Assembly (NCBI RefSeq): GCF_003151075.1
Contig: NZ_CP029482.1
Span: 6,138,001-6,202,000 of the forward strand
From: Pseudomonas sp. 31-12
Lineage (GTDB): Bacteria > Pseudomonadota > Gammaproteobacteria > Pseudomonadales > Pseudomonadaceae
Length of the DNA stretch: 64,000 nucleotides
Reading direction: 5' to 3'
Shown here: positions 35,489 through 43,098 of the stretch, one piece after another
Layout of the letters: each line of letters opens with the position of its first letter
Numbering within the stretch: position 1 is the stretch's first letter
Program-made: the position numbers and the translations under genes
The notes under the pieces: generated by a model
What the model was told of the DNA's origin: nothing
What the model saw: only the letters and a program-made list of their open reading frames with translations
Database searches by the model: none

Positions 35489-36052
35489 ATGGATGCCCTG
35501 AAGGGTTTCAAGACAATCGCAGGCTTGGCGCTCGTCATGGTCGCGTTGCAACTGTTCAACGTCGCGACCGGCTACAGCCTCATGGCCTTCGGCCTGATCC
35601 CGAGAACCGTGCACGGTCTGCTCGGCATCATCACCTCGCCTTTCCTGCACGCTTCCTTTGCGCACCTGAGCGCGAACCTGATTGCCTTTTTGATACTGGG
35701 CACCCTGGTCATCATCGAAGGACTCAACCGGTTCATTGCGGTCAGCGCGATCATTATTCTGCTGGGCGGCGCACTGGTCTGGCTGTTCGGCTTTGCAGGC
35801 GTACACATCGGCGCCAGCGGCTGGGTATTCGGACTGTGGGCGTACCTCTTGTCCCGCGCCTGGTTTCACAGGAGCTGGGGCAACCTGATAACGGCCGGCG
35901 TCGTTGCCTTGCTCTACGGCGGGCTGATTTTTGGCTTCCTGCCTCGCCAGGGTGTTTCCTTCGAAGGTCACCTGTTTGGTGCACTCGCCGGATTTATTGC
36001 AGCCAAGGTACTTTTCTCGGCGCCGCGCAGCAGGTTTAATGCCGCCGGTTGA
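35489..36052 (+). CDS. Rhomboid-family intramembrane serine protease
   Basis: 187 residues, six predicted membrane spans. All active-site features are visible: the HASFAHLSANLIAFL span (H54, H59, N63), the catalytic serine in HIGASGWVFG (S110) and the catalytic histidine in FEGHLFGALAG (H161). It should cleave membrane-anchored substrates. ATG 35489 (MDALKGF) has AGG 4-6 bases upstream; the frame upstream to 35459 has no good ribosome site. It is not part of the E. coli yjf operon, so this is an addition in this lineage. Confidence 0.88.
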   Translation: MDALKGFKTIAGLALVMVALQLFNVATGYSLMAFGLIPRTVHGLLGIITSPFLHASFAHLSANLIAFLILGTLVIIEGLNRFIAVSAIIILLGGALVWLFGFAGVHIGASGWVFGLWAYLLSRAWFHRSWGNLITAGVVALLYGGLIFGFLPRQGVSFEGHLFGALAGFIAAKVLFSAPRSRFNAAG

Positions 36053-36123
36053 ACGCACTTGTGCATTGAGACGCCGAGGCGATGAAGTCGCCAGGAACAA
36101 GTACCCACGGAGTCAGGGACGAA

Positions 36124-37158
36124 ATGTCGATTTTCCTTTTATTGCGCATGTATGCCTCGTCCCTCTTCCACCGTTTCGGCTGGGCAGGTCTGGTCATTGC
36201 CTTGGGCGTCCACCTGATCACGGCGTATCTGGGCCTGGTGCTCCTGGGCGAACAACACCTCACCGCCCCCGCCACGTTTACTTACTTCTATCTGACCACC
36301 ACACTCACCGTCGGCTATGGCGATCTTGCGCCGCAGACAGCGGCGGGACGGATTTTCGTGGCCACCTGGGTCATGCTCGGGGGCATTGCGCTGCTGACGG
36401 CAGCCATCGGCAAAACCACCAGCAGCGTCATCGATGCATGGAGAAAAGGCATGAAGGGCAAAGGCGATTTCACCGGCAAGGTCGGCCATACGGTTCTCAT
36501 CGGCTGGGAAGGCGCGTCCAGCGAGCGGGTCATTGAATTGTTGCTTCAGGACGAAACCTCGAACGACAACCTGATCGTCATTTGCGATTGCACCCTTGAA
36601 GAAAACCCGATGCCGGGCAAAGCCAGCTTCATTAAAGGTGAAAGCCTGTCCTCCGTGGCGTTGTTGCTGCGCGCCGGCGTTCCCGGTGCCGAACGCGTTC
36701 TGGTGCGAACTCATTCAGACGACCTGACCCTGGCCACCGTGCTGGCGGTCAATCAACTGAAGCCTGTCGGGCATGTGGTCGCCCACTTCAATGACAGTGA
36801 AGTCGCAGCGCTCGCCAGCGCCTACGCGCCCAGCCTGGAATGCACCTCAAGCATGGCCATCGAGATGTTGGTGCGCGCGTCTCAGGATCCGGGCTCGTCA
36901 GTGGTCATCAATGAACTGTTGTGCGTGGGTCAAGGCGCCACCCAATACCTGATGAAACTGCCCGAGGCCTTTGAAGCGACGTTTGGCGATCTGTACACAC
37001 GGATGAAAGAACATCACAACGCCACGCTCATCGGCTATCGCGCCAAGGGCGCCCGACAACCGTCGATCAACCCGCCCGGCGCCACCCGCGTTGAGGGCGG
37101 CGAACTCTTCTACATCGCCTCCACTCGCCTCAAGGAAATCTCCAATGGGATGGTTTAA
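36124..37158 (+). CDS. Potassium channel with RCK/TrkA-N domain
   Basis: 344 residues: two membrane spans (FHRFGWAGLVIALGVHLITAYLGL and AGRIFVATWVMLGGIALLTAAIG) around a pore with the selectivity filter TLTVGYGD (62-67), then a cytoplasmic regulatory domain from about 118 (GHTVLIGWEGASSERVIELLLQ) like KefC/TrkA-N nucleotide-binding domains. Ion flux could couple to membrane stress. Start 36124 has AGGG 5 bases upstream; an earlier in-frame ATG at 36082 is possible. It ends inside the next gene's first codons. Confidence 0.88.
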   Translation: MSIFLLLRMYASSLFHRFGWAGLVIALGVHLITAYLGLVLLGEQHLTAPATFTYFYLTTTLTVGYGDLAPQTAAGRIFVATWVMLGGIALLTAAIGKTTSSVIDAWRKGMKGKGDFTGKVGHTVLIGWEGASSERVIELLLQDETSNDNLIVICDCTLEENPMPGKASFIKGESLSSVALLLRAGVPGAERVLVRTHSDDLTLATVLAVNQLKPVGHVVAHFNDSEVAALASAYAPSLECTSSMAIEMLVRASQDPGSSVVINELLCVGQGATQYLMKLPEAFEATFGDLYTRMKEHHNATLIGYRAKGARQPSINPPGATRVEGGELFYIASTRLKEISNGMV

Positions 37159-37822
37159 ACAGTTGATGGGGCTTGAGGCCCCGAACGCGACGCCAGAGTC
37201 GAAATGGACCGCCAACGAAACCCCGCCACCTGCCACCGGCCCATTGGGCCTCGGATTGGGCAAGGGCGTGATGTTCGACACCTCCCTGAGATTGTTGCTC
37301 GACGGCAACACCACGGTGACCATCCCGGGTTCCCAGCAGATCTGGAGCAACGGCACCGTCGATCTCGGGCAGTCGACCTGGCTGTCGCGCTATTACATGA
37401 ACGACGAAGACTACTGGCTGCAGGTACACACCACCGGCGAAATTGCCGGGCAGGTCGAGTCGGTGATCCTGTTCAACTACCTCAGTTACATCACCATCAG
37501 CAGTGAAGCGGAGCTGCGCCGATTGGCCGGTCCGCAAAGCCTGATCGGGCTGCCGACCTACACCCATAACGGCGTCGAATACACCCGCGAATGGGGCACC
37601 GAGAATGGCCAGACAGAATTGGTGGCGTTGAGCGAACAGCTGAAAAATCCGGAGGAGTCCTACGGCATCGAGCACCGTTCGATGCTGTACGCCCGCGAAA
37701 CCGGCCTGACCGATCGCCGGGAGTTCCTGCTGTTTTCCGTTGAGGAAGACGCCGAAGGCACCATCAGCTTGAGTACGTCGCTAGGCATCTCGCTGTACAC
37801 AACCGACCTGAATACGTTTTAA
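37145..37822 (+). CDS. DUF2491 protein (YjfK-like)
   Basis: 225 residues, DUF2491, equivalent in place and size to E. coli YjfK. Sequence features: MGWFKQLMGLE at the start, a proline-rich linker, VMFDTSLRLLLDGNTTVTIPGSQQIWSNGTVDLG and EDYWLQVHTTGEIAGQVESVILFNYLSYITI. No signal peptide or span, so cytosolic. Function unknown. It overlaps the channel gene by 14 bases, and AAGGA lies 8 bases before its ATG. Confidence 0.86.
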   Translation: MGWFKQLMGLEAPNATPESKWTANETPPPATGPLGLGLGKGVMFDTSLRLLLDGNTTVTIPGSQQIWSNGTVDLGQSTWLSRYYMNDEDYWLQVHTTGEIAGQVESVILFNYLSYITISSEAELRRLAGPQSLIGLPTYTHNGVEYTREWGTENGQTELVALSEQLKNPEESYGIEHRSMLYARETGLTDRREFLLFSVEEDAEGTISLSTSLGISLYTTDLNTF

Positions 37823-37837
37823 AAAAGGAAGAAGTCC

Positions 37838-38266
37838 ATGCTAGAAGCACTCTCCATCTCCCTGAACAAGGCCGCCGTGTTCGGATTTGTTTCGTACATT
37901 CTCGGCGCCGCGGTTTTGTTCGCGCTGTTTCAGTTCATCTACACCCGCATCACCCCGCACAAGGAATTCGAACTGATCCGTTCGGGCAACGTAGCCGCTG
38001 CAATTGCCCTGGGCGGCGCCGTCATCGGCTTCGCCATTCCGGCGAGCAACGTGATTGCGTACTCGATCAGTATCCTCGACTTCGTTGTCTGGGCAGTGAT
38101 CGCGGCCCTCGTGCAACTGCTGGCGTTTCTGGTCACCAGCCTGGTGCTCAAAGGCACCTCGGAACGCATCAAGAAAGGTGAAATCGCGGCCGGCATCTAC
38201 GTCGCAGCCGTGGCCATCAGCGTCGGCATGTTGAACGCCGCGTGCATGACCCCTTCCCAGAACTGA
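37838..38266 (+). CDS. DUF350 membrane protein (YjfL-like)
   Basis: 142 residues with four predicted spans in two DUF350-type repeats (FGFVSYILGAAVLFALFQFIYTRI ... NVAAAIALGGAVIGFAIPASNVIA and the second half). Equivalent to E. coli YjfL. Role unknown. GGAAG stands 7 bases before the ATG; 15 bases after the DUF2491 gene. Confidence 0.9.
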   Translation: MLEALSISLNKAAVFGFVSYILGAAVLFALFQFIYTRITPHKEFELIRSGNVAAAIALGGAVIGFAIPASNVIAYSISILDFVVWAVIAALVQLLAFLVTSLVLKGTSERIKKGEIAAGIYVAAVAISVGMLNAACMTPSQN

Positions 38267-38284
38267 TTGCGCCCGGAGATCCCG

Positions 38285-39004
38285 ATGAAACGAAGCAAGT
38301 ACGTTCAGCTTTCGCTGGCAGCGTCGGTCGCCATGGCGATATCCGGCTGCGGGCCGACGGAAAAAACCTACGCGGTGCAGAAGAAATACAACTTCCAGTC
38401 CGTTCAGCAGTGCGCCGATGAAAAGCTTCCGGTGGACGTCTGCTCGGACGCCTACATGACGGCCATGGCCGAGCATCGCCGCATTGCGCCGGTGTACGAC
38501 AGCCAGGCCGATTGCGATGCCGACTTTGTCGCCGACTGGTGCCAGCAGGATTCCGCCGGCAAGTTCATCCCCAAGCTCGGCGGTTTCGAACTGACCGCCG
38601 ATGGCCAGGTGACGCAATCCCAGGTGGACGCGGCCAAGGCGCAGTTACCTGCCTCGGAAACGGCGAACACTGGGGGCTCGGGCTTCTCCACCAGCAGCCT
38701 GCTGACCGGCCTGCTGATCGGCAACATGCTGAGCAGCAACCGCAACAGCTATTACTCCGAGCCGGTGTACCGCTATCGCGATGATCGCGGCAGCTACTCG
38801 AACTCGACGCTCAGCCAGCGGATTGCCAAGGGCTCGACGTTCACCAAGTCCAATCAGGCGCGGTACGGCAGCAGCAACTACGCCGACTCGGTCCGTTCTT
38901 CTACCAGCAAGCCGGTTTCCGTTTCCTCGTCCACCTCCCGTGGCGGCTTCGGCAGCAAGGCCAGCGCACGCAGCGGCTGGGGCGGCGGCGGATCGAGCAG
39001 TTAA
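38285..39004 (+). CDS. DUF1190 lipoprotein (YjfM-like)
   Basis: 239 residues. Lipoprotein signal with cysteine at residue 22 (AMAISGC), then a cysteine-containing DUF1190 domain (QCADEKLPVDVCSDAYMTAM, DCDADFVADWC), and a long low-complexity C-terminus rich in Ser and Gly ending GWGGGGSSS. Equivalent to E. coli YjfM; YgiB is a paralogue next to YgiC. ATG 38285 has GGAG 7 bases upstream; the frame is open six codons earlier. Confidence 0.9.
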   Translation: MKRSKYVQLSLAASVAMAISGCGPTEKTYAVQKKYNFQSVQQCADEKLPVDVCSDAYMTAMAEHRRIAPVYDSQADCDADFVADWCQQDSAGKFIPKLGGFELTADGQVTQSQVDAAKAQLPASETANTGGSGFSTSSLLTGLLIGNMLSSNRNSYYSEPVYRYRDDRGSYSNSTLSQRIAKGSTFTKSNQARYGSSNYADSVRSSTSKPVSVSSSTSRGGFGSKASARSGWGGGGSSS

Positions 39005-39016
39005 GGAAACCGGGCC

Positions 39017-40174
39017 ATGAAGAAGATCCAATGCGCAGAACGTCCTGACTGGAAGCAGACGGCCGAGAGTCTCGGCTTTATGTTCCATACCATCGACAAC
39101 GAACCTTACTGGGACGAGAGCGCGTATTACCAGTTCACGCTCAAGCAGATCGAGAACGATCTCGAAGACCCGACCACCGAGATTCATGAGATGTGCCTGG
39201 ATCTGGTGGCCCGCGTGGTGCAGAGCGAGGAGTTGCTGGAGCGCCTGAGCATTCCCGCGCCATTCTTCGACATGGTCCGCACCTCATGGCTTGAAGGTCA
39301 CCCGCACCTGTACGGGCGCATGGACTTCTCCTACAACGGCACCGGTCCCGCCAAGTTGCTGGAACTCAACTACGACACGCCGACGAGCCTGTATGAGGCG
39401 GCGGCGTTTCAGTGGGGCTGGCTGGAGCAATGCATCGAACGCGGCGTGCTGCCCAAGCATGCCGACCAGTTCAACAGCATCGACACCAAACTGCATCAGG
39501 CCTTCGCGCAATTGCAGCTCAAGCAGCCTTTCTACTTCGCCTCGATGAAAGACTCGGTCGAAGACAAGGGCACCACCGATTACCTGCGGCTGGTGGCGGA
39601 AAAGGTCGGCATCGAATCACGCCACATCGATATCGAAGACATCGGCCTGACCAGTGACGGACGTTTCGTCGATCTCGAAGAACGCTGGATTCCTCACCTG
39701 TTCAAGCTGCACGCTTGGGAGTTCATCTTCCACGAGCCCTTTGGTGCCGCGATTGCCCAGAGTGATACGCAGTTTTTCGAGCCGGCGTGGAAATCCATCA
39801 TCTCCAACAAAGGCATCCTGCCGCTGTTGTGGGAATTCAACAAAGGTCACCCGAACCTGCTCGCGGCGCACCTGGATGCTGACCCGAACAAAGCAGTGCC
39901 GAAGGGCTGGGTGCGCAAGCCGTTCTTCTCGCGGGAAGGTGCCAACATCGAGCTGCAAACCGCTGACGGTCTGATCGTGAAAGAGGACGGCCCCTACACC
40001 GATGCGCCGTTTATCCTTCAGGAATTCGCGCCGCTTCCGCAGTTTGGCGACAGCTTTACGCTGATTGGCTCCTGGGTGATCGGCGATCAGGCGGCGGGGA
40101 TCGGTGTGCGAGAGGACAACAGCCTGATCACCAAGGATTCGAGCCGGTTCTTGCCGCATCTGATACTCGACTGA
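39017..40174 (+). CDS. Glutathionylspermidine-synthase-like ATP-grasp ligase (YjfC-like)
   Basis: 385 residues of the GspS C-terminal/YgiC-YjfC family: MKKIQCAERPDWKQTAESLGFMFHTIDNEPYWDESAYYQFT, ELNYDTPTSLYEAAAFQW, FEPAWKSIISNKGILPLLW, and FFSREGANIELQ, DAPFILQEFAPLPQFG. These enzymes use ATP to form an amide bond, in GspS between glutathione and spermidine. The true substrates of YjfC-type proteins are not known. Paired with the DUF1190 lipoprotein, 12 bases upstream, as in E. coli. Confidence 0.93.
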   Translation: MKKIQCAERPDWKQTAESLGFMFHTIDNEPYWDESAYYQFTLKQIENDLEDPTTEIHEMCLDLVARVVQSEELLERLSIPAPFFDMVRTSWLEGHPHLYGRMDFSYNGTGPAKLLELNYDTPTSLYEAAAFQWGWLEQCIERGVLPKHADQFNSIDTKLHQAFAQLQLKQPFYFASMKDSVEDKGTTDYLRLVAEKVGIESRHIDIEDIGLTSDGRFVDLEERWIPHLFKLHAWEFIFHEPFGAAIAQSDTQFFEPAWKSIISNKGILPLLWEFNKGHPNLLAAHLDADPNKAVPKGWVRKPFFSREGANIELQTADGLIVKEDGPYTDAPFILQEFAPLPQFGDSFTLIGSWVIGDQAAGIGVREDNSLITKDSSRFLPHLILD

Positions 40175-40283
40175 CCACTAAAAAAGGCCCGTTGGGGACA
40201 TATCGCAAGACGCTCGCAAGACTTACGGCTGAAATGCCGGATAATGGCGGCCAATCGTCTAGCCGTTATTCTGGTAATCCCCC

Positions 40284-42488
40284 ATGGAAATCAAGGTCAA
40301 CTTTCTCGACAACCTTCGACTTGAAGCCAAGTTCGATGACTTCACGGTGGTGGCCGATCAACCTATCCGCTACAAGGGCGATGGCTCGGCACCGGGTCCG
40401 TTCGACTACTTCCTGGCGTCGTCAGCGTTGTGCGCCGCTTACTTTGTGAAGTTGTACTGCAGCACGCGCAATATCCCCACGGATAACATCCGGCTGTCGC
40501 AGAACAACATTGTTGACCCGGAAAACCGTTACAACCAGATTTTCAAGATCCAGGTCGAGTTGCCGGCGGACATCTCCGACAAGGATCGCCAGGGCATCCT
40601 GCGCTCCATCGACCGTTGCACCGTGAAAAAAGTGGTGCAGGCCGGGCCGGAGTTTGTGATCGAAGAGGTGGACAACCTCGACGCCGATGCCCAGGCATTG
40701 CTGATGCCGGCGTCCAGTTCAGAGGCGAGCACTTACATCGCGGGCAAGGATCTGCCGCTGGAGCAAACCATCGCCAATATGTCGGCCATTCTGGCGGACC
40801 TGGGCATGAAGATTGAAATCGCCTCGTGGCGCAATATCGTGCCCAATGTGTGGTCGCTGCATATCCGCGATGCGCACTCGCCGATGTGCTTTACCAACGG
40901 CAAGGGTTCGACCAAGGAAAGCGCACTGGCATCGGCGTTGGGCGAGTTTATCGAGCGACTCAACTGCAACTTCTTCTACAACGACCAGTTCTGGGGCGAA
41001 GACATCGCCAACGCAGCGTTTGTGCATTACCCGGACGAACGCTGGTTCAAGCCTGGCCGTAAAGATGAACTGCCGACGGAAATCCTCGACGCGTACTGCC
41101 TGAAGATTTACAACCGCGACGGCGAGCTGCGCGGTTCCCACCTGATCGACACCAACTCCGGCAATGAAGAGCGCGGCATCTGCTCGCTGCCGTTCGTGCG
41201 CCAGTCCGACGGCGAGGTGGTGTATTTCCCGTCCAACCTGATCGAAAACCTGTTCCTGAGCAACGGCATGAGTGCCGGCAACACGCTGGCCGAAGCCCAG
41301 GTGCAGTGCCTGTCGGAGATCTTCGAACGCGCGGTCAAACGCGAAATCATCGAAGGTGAATTTGCATTGCCCGATGTGCCGGCCGATGTGCTGGCGAAAT
41401 ACCCCGGTATCCTGGCCGGTATTCAGGCGCTGGAAGAACAGGGTTTCCCCGTATTGGTGAAGGACGCGTCCCTGGGCGGTGAATTCCCGGTGATGTGCGT
41501 CACATTGATGAACCCGCGTACCGGCGGTGTGTTCGCCTCGTTCGGCGCGCACCCGAGCCTGGAAGTGGCGCTCGAACGCAGCCTGACCGAATTGCTCCAG
41601 GGCCGCAGCTTCGAAGGCCTCAACGATTTGCCACAACCGACGTTTGAAGGTCATGCGGTGACCGAGCCGAACAACTTCGTCGAGCACTTCATCGACTCCA
41701 GCGGCGTGGTGTCGTGGCGCTTCTTCAGCTCCAAGTCCGATTACGAATTCGTGGAGTGGGACTTCTCCGGCCAGGGAGAAAACTCGAATACCGACGAAGC
41801 CGCAACGCTGTTCGGCATTCTCGAGGGCATGGGCAAAGAAGCGTATATGGCGGTGTATGAGCACATTGGTGCAACGGCCTGCCGCATCCTGGTGCCGGAC
41901 TATTCGGAAATCTATCCCGCAGACGATCTGATCTGGGATAACACCAACAAAGCACTGTTCTTCCGCGCCGATATCTTGAACCTGCATCGCCTGGACGACG
42001 ACGAACTGCAAGCGCTGGTTGAACGTCTGGTGGAAAGTGAGCTGGACGACTACACCGATATCACCTCCTTGATCGGCATCGAATTTGATGACAATACGGC
42101 CTGGGGTCAGCTGACGATCCTGGAGTTGAAGCTGCTGATCTATCTCGCCTTGCAGCAATATGAAGAGGCGAAAGAGGCGGTGGAAATGTTCCTGCAGTAC
42201 AACGACAACACCGTTGAGCGCGGCTTGTTCTACCAGGCTGTCAATGTGGTGCTGGAGATGAAGCTGGACGAAGACCTGGAACTGGAAGACTACGAGGCCA
42301 ATTTCCGTCGGATGTTTGGCAACGAGCGCACGGATGCAGCGATCGGCTCGGTGGACGGTAGCGTGCGCTTCCATGGCTTGACGCCGACCAGCATGAAGCT
42401 GGAGGGGCTCGACAGACACCTGCGCCTTATCGAGAGCTACAAAAAACTGCACACCGCGCGGGCCAACGTCACGACGTTATCCCTTTAA
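40284..42488 (+). CDS. OsmC-YcaO fusion protein
   Basis: 734 residues. Residues 1-~140 form an OsmC-like peroxiredoxin domain with both expected cysteines (C50 in ASSALCAAYF, C112 in SIDRCTVKKV). From ~155 on it follows E. coli YcaO closely, with ATP-site motifs SALGEFIERL (S217xxxE221xxE224R225) and NGMSAGNTLAEAQVQCLSEIFERAV. YcaO proteins activate amide bonds with ATP; E. coli YcaO affects methylthiolation of ribosomal protein S12. The C-terminal part is helical. It lies 109 bases after the YjfC gene and has only a weak ribosome site, so it may have its own promoter. Confidence 0.93.
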   Translation: MEIKVNFLDNLRLEAKFDDFTVVADQPIRYKGDGSAPGPFDYFLASSALCAAYFVKLYCSTRNIPTDNIRLSQNNIVDPENRYNQIFKIQVELPADISDKDRQGILRSIDRCTVKKVVQAGPEFVIEEVDNLDADAQALLMPASSSEASTYIAGKDLPLEQTIANMSAILADLGMKIEIASWRNIVPNVWSLHIRDAHSPMCFTNGKGSTKESALASALGEFIERLNCNFFYNDQFWGEDIANAAFVHYPDERWFKPGRKDELPTEILDAYCLKIYNRDGELRGSHLIDTNSGNEERGICSLPFVRQSDGEVVYFPSNLIENLFLSNGMSAGNTLAEAQVQCLSEIFERAVKREIIEGEFALPDVPADVLAKYPGILAGIQALEEQGFPVLVKDASLGGEFPVMCVTLMNPRTGGVFASFGAHPSLEVALERSLTELLQGRSFEGLNDLPQPTFEGHAVTEPNNFVEHFIDSSGVVSWRFFSSKSDYEFVEWDFSGQGENSNTDEAATLFGILEGMGKEAYMAVYEHIGATACRILVPDYSEIYPADDLIWDNTNKALFFRADILNLHRLDDDELQALVERLVESELDDYTDITSLIGIEFDDNTAWGQLTILELKLLIYLALQQYEEAKEAVEMFLQYNDNTVERGLFYQAVNVVLEMKLDEDLELEDYEANFRRMFGNERTDAAIGSVDGSVRFHGLTPTSMKLEGLDRHLRLIESYKKLHTARANVTTLSL

Positions 42489-42500
42489 CAGTGCCCACAA

Positions 42501-42532
42501 AAAAGCGAAGCCGGATTAATGGCTTCGCTTTT
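42501..42532. terminator. Bidirectional terminator
   Basis: AAAAGCGAAGCC-N8-GGCTTCGCTTTT, with T runs in both directions, between the convergent OsmC-YcaO and ssb genes. Confidence 0.92.
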
Positions 42533-42561
42533 TTTGGTGTCACTTATCGAGTAGCTGCTTC

Positions 42562-43089
42562 TCAGAACGGGATATCGTCATCAAAGCTGTCGAAATCCGG
42601 TGCTGGCTGCGGAGCAGCCTGCTGTGGAGCCGGAGCCTGACGCGACTGTTGCGGTGCCGACTGCTGCGGACGCGGCGCCTGCTGGCGTGGAGCCGGGGCA
42701 GACTGCTGATAGTTATTGCCCCCGCCTTGTTGGTCGCCCTGTTGTGGACGACCGCCGAGCAGTTGCATGGTGCCTTGCATGTCGACCACGATTTCAGTGG
42801 TGTAACGCTTGATACCGTCTTTTTCCCACTCGCGGGTCTGCAGTTTGCCTTCGATGTAGACCTGCGAACCTTTACGCAGGTATTCACCGGCGATCTCGGC
42901 CACCTTGCCGAACATCGAAACACGGTGCCATTCGGTCTTCTCGACCTTCTGACCGGTTTGCTTGTCGGTCCACTGTTCGCTGGTCGCCAGACTCAGGTTG
43001 GTCACGGCGTTACCGTTAGGCAAGTAGCGAACTTCGGGATCCTGGCCGCAAGTGCCGACCAATATGACTTTGTTAACCCCACGGGCCAT
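42562..43089 (-). CDS. ssb: Single-stranded DNA-binding protein
   Basis: SSB coats single-stranded DNA in replication and repair. The 175-residue protein has the N-terminal OB fold ([38 protein letters not shown]), a glutamine/proline-rich flexible tail, and the acidic C-terminal peptide [10 protein letters not shown] that recruits partner proteins. AGGAG lies 6 bases before the ATG. Only 9 bases separate it from the MFS gene upstream, so both may be on one message. Confidence 0.97.
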   Translation of the reverse strand: MARGVNKVILVGTCGQDPEVRYLPNGNAVTNLSLATSEQWTDKQTGQKVEKTEWHRVSMFGKVAEIAGEYLRKGSQVYIEGKLQTREWEKDGIKRYTTEIVVDMQGTMQLLGGRPQQGDQQGGGNNYQQSAPAPRQQAPRPQQSAPQQSRQAPAPQQAAPQPAPDFDSFDDDIPF

Positions 43090-43098
43090 AACGTTCTC

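Noticed and set aside
40719..42452. 577-residue open frame opposite the OsmC-YcaO gene
   Set aside because: Antisense shadow of a gene with clear OsmC and YcaO motifs; composition (many His, Gln, Val) is typical of shadow frames.
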